From Bacillota bacterium (lineage in GTDB: Bacteria > Bacillota_A > Clostridia > Clostridiales > Clostridiaceae), in assembly GCA_021780795.1 (NCBI GenBank), contig JAJXYA010000453.1, positions 1 through 8,891 on the forward strand: a DNA stretch of 8,891 bases. Reading direction: 5' to 3'. The notes under the pieces were generated by a model. The model was not told where the DNA came from. It saw nothing but the letters and a program-made list of their open reading frames with translations, and did not search any database. How positions within the stretch are numbered: the stretch's first letter is position 1; each line of letters opens with the position of its first letter. Shown one piece after another: positions 6,072 to 8,891 of this stretch. The translations under genes were made by a program, and so were the position numbers.

Positions 6072-6097
6072 TGAATCAATTTGCATGTTTTGATTCA
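6072..6097. promoter_or_regulatory. 8-bp inverted repeat in the divergent intergenic region
   Basis: TGAATCAA (6072-6079) and TTGATTCA (6090-6097) are exact reverse complements separated by 10 bases. It lies in the leader of the minus-strand oxidoreductase transcript and just upstream of the tetR promoter. It could be an extra operator or an RNA hairpin. Confidence 0.35.
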
Positions 6098-6107
6098 TTT
6101 TAAAACC

Positions 6108-6135
6108 TTCATAATTATTTCAAATATGTTATAAT
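6108..6135 (+). promoter_or_regulatory. Promoter of the tetR gene
   Basis: A perfect TATAAT at 6130-6135 is preceded at 16 bp by TTCATA (6108-6113), a partial -35 match. Transcription would begin near 6142, upstream of both operator palindromes, so a bound repressor would block early elongation or promoter escape. Confidence 0.6.
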
Positions 6136-6159
6136 GAAACTACCAACTTAACAATAACC

Positions 6160-6197
6160 GGAGACATCTCCTATTAATATTAACCGGAGACGTCTCC
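6160..6197. promoter_or_regulatory. Twin operators for the TetR-family repressor
   Basis: ACCGGAGACATCTCC (6157-6171) and ACCGGAGACGTCTCC (6183-6197) are direct copies of a palindrome. The core GGAGACGTCTCC at 6186-6197 is perfectly symmetric; the core at 6160-6171 differs at one central base. Centres are 26 bp apart. The downstream palindrome sits between the -35 and -10 of the minus-strand promoter, and the other covers its likely start point. Both lie just downstream of the tetR start point. Position and symmetry argue strongly for the binding site of the adjacent regulator; binding itself is inferred. Confidence 0.8.
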
Positions 6198-6206
6198 TTT
6201 TGTCAA
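6177..6206 (-). promoter_or_regulatory. Promoter of the oxidoreductase gene (minus strand)
   Basis: On the minus strand a consensus TTGACA (6206-6201) is followed after 18 bp by TAATAT (6182-6177). The perfect operator palindrome fills the spacer. The transcript would carry a leader of about 230 nt before the oxidoreductase ATG, holding the 6072-6097 repeat and a TGATTT/AAATCA repeat (5977-5997). Confidence 0.5.
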
Positions 6207-6242
6207 TAGATATTGAGAAACTTTCCAGCAGGAGATGATAGA

Positions 6243-6881
6243 ATGAAAAGTGCAGAAGATATAAATACTAGGACTGAACGCCGTGATGCTGCTGAAAATC
6301 GTAAGCGAATATTGGCTGTGGCACAGAAACTTTTTGAGCAATATGGTATTGAAAAGGTTAGTATGAACCAAATTGCCATTGAAGCGCAAATCGGTCCTGG
6401 GACCCTTTATCGTCGTTACAGTAATAAAAGTGAGTTATGTTTAGATTTAAAAAAAGACAATATTGTGCAATTCTTCGAGGATATTGAGAAATATTTGATA
6501 CAACACCATACAGCTCCGCCGGGCCAGAGGTTGAAAGAGGTTCTCAGAGCATTTATCTGTTTTGGTGATAAAAATATCCAGCTTTTGACACAAATTGAGG
6601 GTGGCGCAATCGGGAACAGATCTAGTGCCATAACGCAAACCCCGTTATACAATAAAATGCATGAAATAATCGTAAAATTATTAAGCGAGATGACTGCAGG
6701 TGAACAGAATGAACAGAGCAACGTCTTCAGGGCGGATATGCTCTTATATGCCTTATTAAAAGGTGACTCCTACATATTCCAAAAGGATGTGCGCGGTTAT
6801 TCACCAGAATCGTTTTTGGAACAGCTTTGCTTGACATTTTTTCCGGAAATACAGATTGATGAAGAGGTTCTTAAATATTGA
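6243..6881 (+). CDS. TetR/AcrR-family transcriptional regulator
   Basis: A 212-residue regulator. The N-terminal DNA-binding domain spans about 17-65: KRILAVAQKLFEQYGIEKVS (21-40), then the helix-turn-helix MNQIAIEAQIGPGTLYRRYSN (about 41-61, typical of the family). The C-terminal two thirds form the variable ligand-binding and dimerisation domain; the ligand cannot be read from sequence. The ATG at 6243 is chosen because AGGAG (6230-6234) lies 8 nt upstream; the in-frame TTG at 6213 has no good ribosome site. It is divergent from the oxidoreductase gene with twin palindromes between, so it most likely represses both itself and that gene until an electrophile or drug-like inducer binds. Confidence 0.9.
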   Translation: MKSAEDINTRTERRDAAENRKRILAVAQKLFEQYGIEKVSMNQIAIEAQIGPGTLYRRYSNKSELCLDLKKDNIVQFFEDIEKYLIQHHTAPPGQRLKEVLRAFICFGDKNIQLLTQIEGGAIGNRSSAITQTPLYNKMHEIIVKLLSEMTAGEQNEQSNVFRADMLLYALLKGDSYIFQKDVRGYSPESFLEQLCLTFFPEIQIDEEVLKY

Positions 6882-6887
6882 GTTAAG

Positions 6888-6933
6888 TTGAGCAAAGCAC
6901 CCTGTGCCTATCAGTATAGAGTGCTTTGCTTGA
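6888..6933 (+). other. Long hairpin after the tetR gene, no T-tract
   Basis: AGCAAAGCAC (6891-6900) pairs perfectly with GTGCTTTGCT (6921-6930), extended by weaker pairs, with an inner CTAT/ATAG stem (6908-6911 with 6916-6919). It begins 7 nt after the tetR stop. No T-run follows, so it is more likely an mRNA-stabilising hairpin than an intrinsic terminator. Confidence 0.5.
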
Positions 6934-7043
6934 GGATAGCCTATGTTATAGCATGAGCTGGTATTATTTGGGACCTGATATCTATAATGGTGAGATGGAA
7001 TTAGTGAAGAATTTTTCATTTGCATAAAGTTTACCTATTTTGG

Positions 7044-7072
7044 AGCCCCCTTGCTTGAGGGGGCTATTCTTT
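7044..7072 (+). terminator. Intrinsic terminator downstream of tetR
   Basis: AGCCCCCT (7044-7051) pairs with AGGGGGCT (7058-7065) around a 6-base loop and is followed by ATTCTTT. It is the strong terminator of the 6882-7390 spacer. Between it and the previous hairpin there is only a 24-codon frame at 6953-7027 without a proper ribosome site. Confidence 0.75.
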
Positions 7073-7103
7073 AAGCAAAATTAAAAATTTTGTGTATTAG
7101 TAT

Positions 7104-7157
7104 CATTTTTCTATCAAAACACACGTGGAGACAGTTGTGAGGATAGAGAAGAAATAA
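7104..7157 (+). pseudogene. 3'-end relic of an RlmD/RumA-type 23S rRNA methyltransferase gene (copy 2)
   Basis: The plus frame ending in TAA at 7155-7157 reads HFSIKTHVETVVRIEKK. HVETVV followed by a short basic tail is how RumA/RlmD-type RNA uracil-C5 methyltransferases end. An in-frame TAG lies at 7098-7100, so only the last codons survive. It aligns codon for codon with copy 1 (HVECVALIERK) at offset 2557. The RlmD assignment rests on a short motif; homology to copy 1 is much firmer. Confidence 0.6.
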
Positions 7158-7289
7158 GCTTCTATCAAAGGCTTTGAAGGCTTTTAAGTAAATATTAAAG
7201 TGCATTTTATGCTCCCTCACACTGAAGATTTGAGGGAACTATTTGTTATGGAGGACTATCAAATGTGCAGAACTAAGGGGTATTTGCGT
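7122..7289 (+). repeat. Direct repeat copy 2 (168 nt) flanking the MDR/TetR pair
   Basis: This is the counterpart of 4565-4732, in the same orientation and with the same order: gene-end relic, the core around TATCAAAGGCTTT (7163-7175), the hairpin and the TATTTGCGT tail. It separates the TetR/oxidoreductase block from the Agr-like pair. Confidence 0.85.
7212..7245 (+). terminator. Terminator-like hairpin inside repeat copy 2
   Basis: TCCCTCA (7213-7219) pairs with TGAGGGA (7231-7237). Compared with copy 1, one stem pair has changed on both sides, keeping pairing. The following CTATTTG tract is weaker than in copy 1, so termination here may be inefficient. From here to 7390 I see no gene, only a possible GGAACTAT/ATAGTTCC pairing (7235-7242 with 7341-7348). 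Confidence 0.5.
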
Positions 7290-7390
7290 ATTTATTAAAC
7301 CTGATTGGTGGCAAACTATGAATATTAGTTTAAATAATATATAGTTCCATTGATTAAGGTTATATTTAGAAAGTGTAAAGAGGTGATTTT

Positions 7391-8125
7391 TTGAACATAA
7401 TTATATGTGAAGATATGCAAGAAAATATAAAAGAAATTTCAAGAATAGCAAAACTCTTATTTGAAAATAGAGATATAGAATGTAACATTAAGGCATTTAA
7501 CAACTATGAAGAAACAGTAAATTATCTTAAATCTTTAAATTCATATGAAGATTGTCTTTATATTCTGGATATAGATTTGAAACAGGATAAAAATGGCCTA
7601 ATGTTAGGAAGGGAGATAAGAAATATAGATGATTATAAAGGCGAAATGATATATATTACTGCCTATGTTCATCAAATGAGTAGTGTGTTTAAATATAAAC
7701 TTAGAATACTAGATTTTATAGATAAAGGCTACAATATGGAAAATGATCTAAAGGAGGCACTTAATGCATATCTTAAGATTTATAGACACAGGATTGAGAA
7801 TGAATCTTTAGTATTTAAAGTTGGCGCTGATGTAATTATGGTAAAGCCTTCGGATATTATATGGATAGAAACTGATAAGCATAAAAAGAAAATTATTATG
7901 CATACAACCAAAGAGCAGATAAGTATAAATTTGACTTTAAAAGAAATTCAAGAAAAACTTACAGATGAATTTATACAAATTCATAGATGTATAATTGTAA
8001 ATAAAGAGCATATTAAAAAGATTGAAAATGTTAATGAAGATTTATATGTAGTTCTTACTGGCGACATAAAAGAGATAATATCTAAAAGAAGAGAAAAAGA
8101 GGTAAGAACATGCATTACACAGTAG
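7391..8125 (+). CDS. LytTR-family response regulator (AgrA-like)
   Basis: A 244-residue two-domain response regulator. The receiver domain (about 1-125) has the acidic pocket E7/D8, the likely phosphorylated D60 in YILDIDLKQ, T90 in IYITAYV and K112 in DFIDKG, following the AgrA pattern. A LytTR DNA-binding domain (about 140-240) contains IIWIETDKHKK and the QIHRCIIVNKEHIKKIE block. Such regulators bind direct repeats upstream of peptide-signalling or virulence genes. The start is TTG at 7391, with GAGGTG a few bases upstream; translation then begins with NIIICED as in relatives. It overlaps the following sensor kinase gene by 16 nt, so the two are translationally linked and surely one operon. 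No clear promoter was identified. Confidence 0.92.
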   Translation: MNIIICEDMQENIKEISRIAKLLFENRDIECNIKAFNNYEETVNYLKSLNSYEDCLYILDIDLKQDKNGLMLGREIRNIDDYKGEMIYITAYVHQMSSVFKYKLRILDFIDKGYNMENDLKEALNAYLKIYRHRIENESLVFKVGADVIMVKPSDIIWIETDKHKKKIIMHTTKEQISINLTLKEIQEKLTDEFIQIHRCIIVNKEHIKKIENVNEDLYVVLTGDIKEIISKRREKEVRTCITQ

Positions 8126-8891
8126 CAACCACTATAGCACAAATATATCTTATATATGCTTATTCAGATAAAAAAATAAAAATAAATTTTAAGAGCATTT
8201 GTGCAATAGCTTTAGTTATGCTTTTAAAGCCTCCAGTTATAGGTTTTTTAAAAGATAATTTTTTAGTTTTTATATTTGTATGGTTTTGTAATTATGTTAT
8301 TACTTATTTTTTAATTGGTAATAATCTCAAACGAAATCTAGAACTTTCTTTTTTTGTTGAATTAATTACTCTAATGTCTTACTATATGGCTGCAGGTATA
8401 GTACTCATTTTGGGGTATAACATAAATATAAAAGACATATTTAATTTTAATATATTGCTATATAGAGTTAGCTATTATTTTATTTTAACTTACTTAGTTA
8501 TTATTATTGCTTTTGGATTATTTAGAAAATACATTCCTTTAAGTTTTTCTGAGGAGAACGTAAAGGAAAGAAACTTCAATGGTATATATATCATTATGGC
8601 TATTAACATATTAATAAAAGTAATAAATGACTTAAATCTAAACTATGGAATTCAGTTAATTATATTTGTTTCTATAAATTTTTTTGTTTTAATTTTTTAC
8701 ATTATAAACAATGAACTAAACATTGAAAGAGTAAAAGGCAAACTGGAACTCAAGGAAAAAGAGAAGAGAATTGAAGAACTTAGTCTTTATATAGGGACTA
8801 TAGAAGAGTTAGTAGAAAAATATAAAGAGTTTAGACATGATTATAAAAATATTTTGCTGGGTGCTGGAATTGAAAATTTGAATGAGAATAA
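8110..8891 (+). CDS. Sensor histidine kinase, AgrC/HPK10-like (partial, 3' end beyond window)
   Basis: The frame opens with ATG at 8110 and stays open to the last base: 260 codons plus two bases. GAGG at 8099-8102 lies 7 nt before the start, inside the regulator gene. About six membrane helices fit the first 200 residues (for example around 30-47, 51-70, 80-102, 116-138, 157-173 and 180-200), followed by a charged linker likely to be coiled coil (about 203-240). FRHDYKN (241-247) is the H box of AgrC-type kinases, with H243 as the expected phosphorylation site. The ATPase domain lies outside the window. Partnership with the upstream LytTR regulator is inferred from overlap and family. A cyclic peptide signal is typical for relatives, but no signal gene is visible here. 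Confidence 0.9.
   Translation, partial: MHYTVATTIAQIYLIYAYSDKKIKINFKSICAIALVMLLKPPVIGFLKDNFLVFIFVWFCNYVITYFLIGNNLKRNLELSFFVELITLMSYYMAAGIVLILGYNINIKDIFNFNILLYRVSYYFILTYLVIIIAFGLFRKYIPLSFSEENVKERNFNGIYIIMAINILIKVINDLNLNYGIQLIIFVSINFFVLIFYIINNELNIERVKGKLELKEKEKRIEELSLYIGTIEELVEKYKEFRHDYKNILLGAGIENLNEN

Noticed and set aside
6213..6242. Upstream TTG start for the TetR regulator
   Set aside because: The ATG at 6243 has AGGAG at the right distance and gives a normal-length family member; the TTG has no comparable site.
6953..7027. 24-codon frame starting MSWYYLGPDIYNGEM between tetR and its terminator
   Set aside because: Its composition looks protein-like, but it lacks a properly spaced ribosome site and is too short to judge. 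It may be a relic; there is not enough evidence to list it as a gene.
7142..7289. Repeat copies considered as insertion-sequence ends or a MITE
   Set aside because: The copies are direct rather than inverted, there are no terminal inverted repeats or target duplications that I can see, and their start matches a gene 3' end.

Overview
The window looks like accessory or island-like DNA from a low-G+C Gram-positive anaerobe of the class Clostridia. The reasons are A/T-rich intergenic DNA, strong AGGAGG-type ribosome sites, TTG as well as ATG starts, a guanidine-I riboswitch, SigA-type promoters and an AgrA/AgrC-like two-component pair. No tRNA, rRNA, CRISPR array or intact transposase is visible.

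Region 1 (1-2310): a promoter and a guanidine-I (ykkC) riboswitch with its intrinsic terminator precede gdx, a small multidrug resistance family guanidinium exporter. A solo B3/B4-domain protein and a small COG0731-like radical SAM protein follow on the same strand. No terminator is evident until 2268-2307, so one riboswitch-controlled transcript could cover all three genes. Between the second and third genes lies a compact structured segment (1422-1500): a 10-bp hairpin, a predicted H-type pseudoknot and a possible 13-codon leader ORF.

Region 2 (2311-4409): a separate SigA-like promoter drives a two-domain PhnB-like (VOC) protein. A COG4912-type DNA alkylation repair protein (AlkD superfamily) follows. 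The spacer before the promoter holds an unrecognised, broken reverse-strand reading frame.

Region 3 (4410-7290): a divergent pair, an MDR-family NAD(P)H-dependent oxidoreductase (minus strand) and a TetR-family regulator (plus strand), shares a control region. Two copies of a GGAGAC-TCTCC palindrome overlap both divergent promoters, which is a convincing auto- and cross-repression circuit. This pair is flanked by two direct repeats of about 168 nt, exactly 2557 bp apart. Each repeat begins with what reads as the last codons of a 23S rRNA uracil-C5 methyltransferase gene of the RlmD/RumA type (HVEsVV-like end), followed by a hairpin whose stem is conserved by compensatory changes. The 3' end of rumA is a known integration site for conjugative elements, so the repeats may be scars of island insertion or of recombination that brought in the pair.

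Region 4 (7391-8891): a LytTR response regulator (AgrA-like) overlaps by 16 nt the start of a six-TM sensor kinase of the AgrC/HPK10 type, which runs off the window just after its H box. No agrB/agrD-like genes are visible inside the window.
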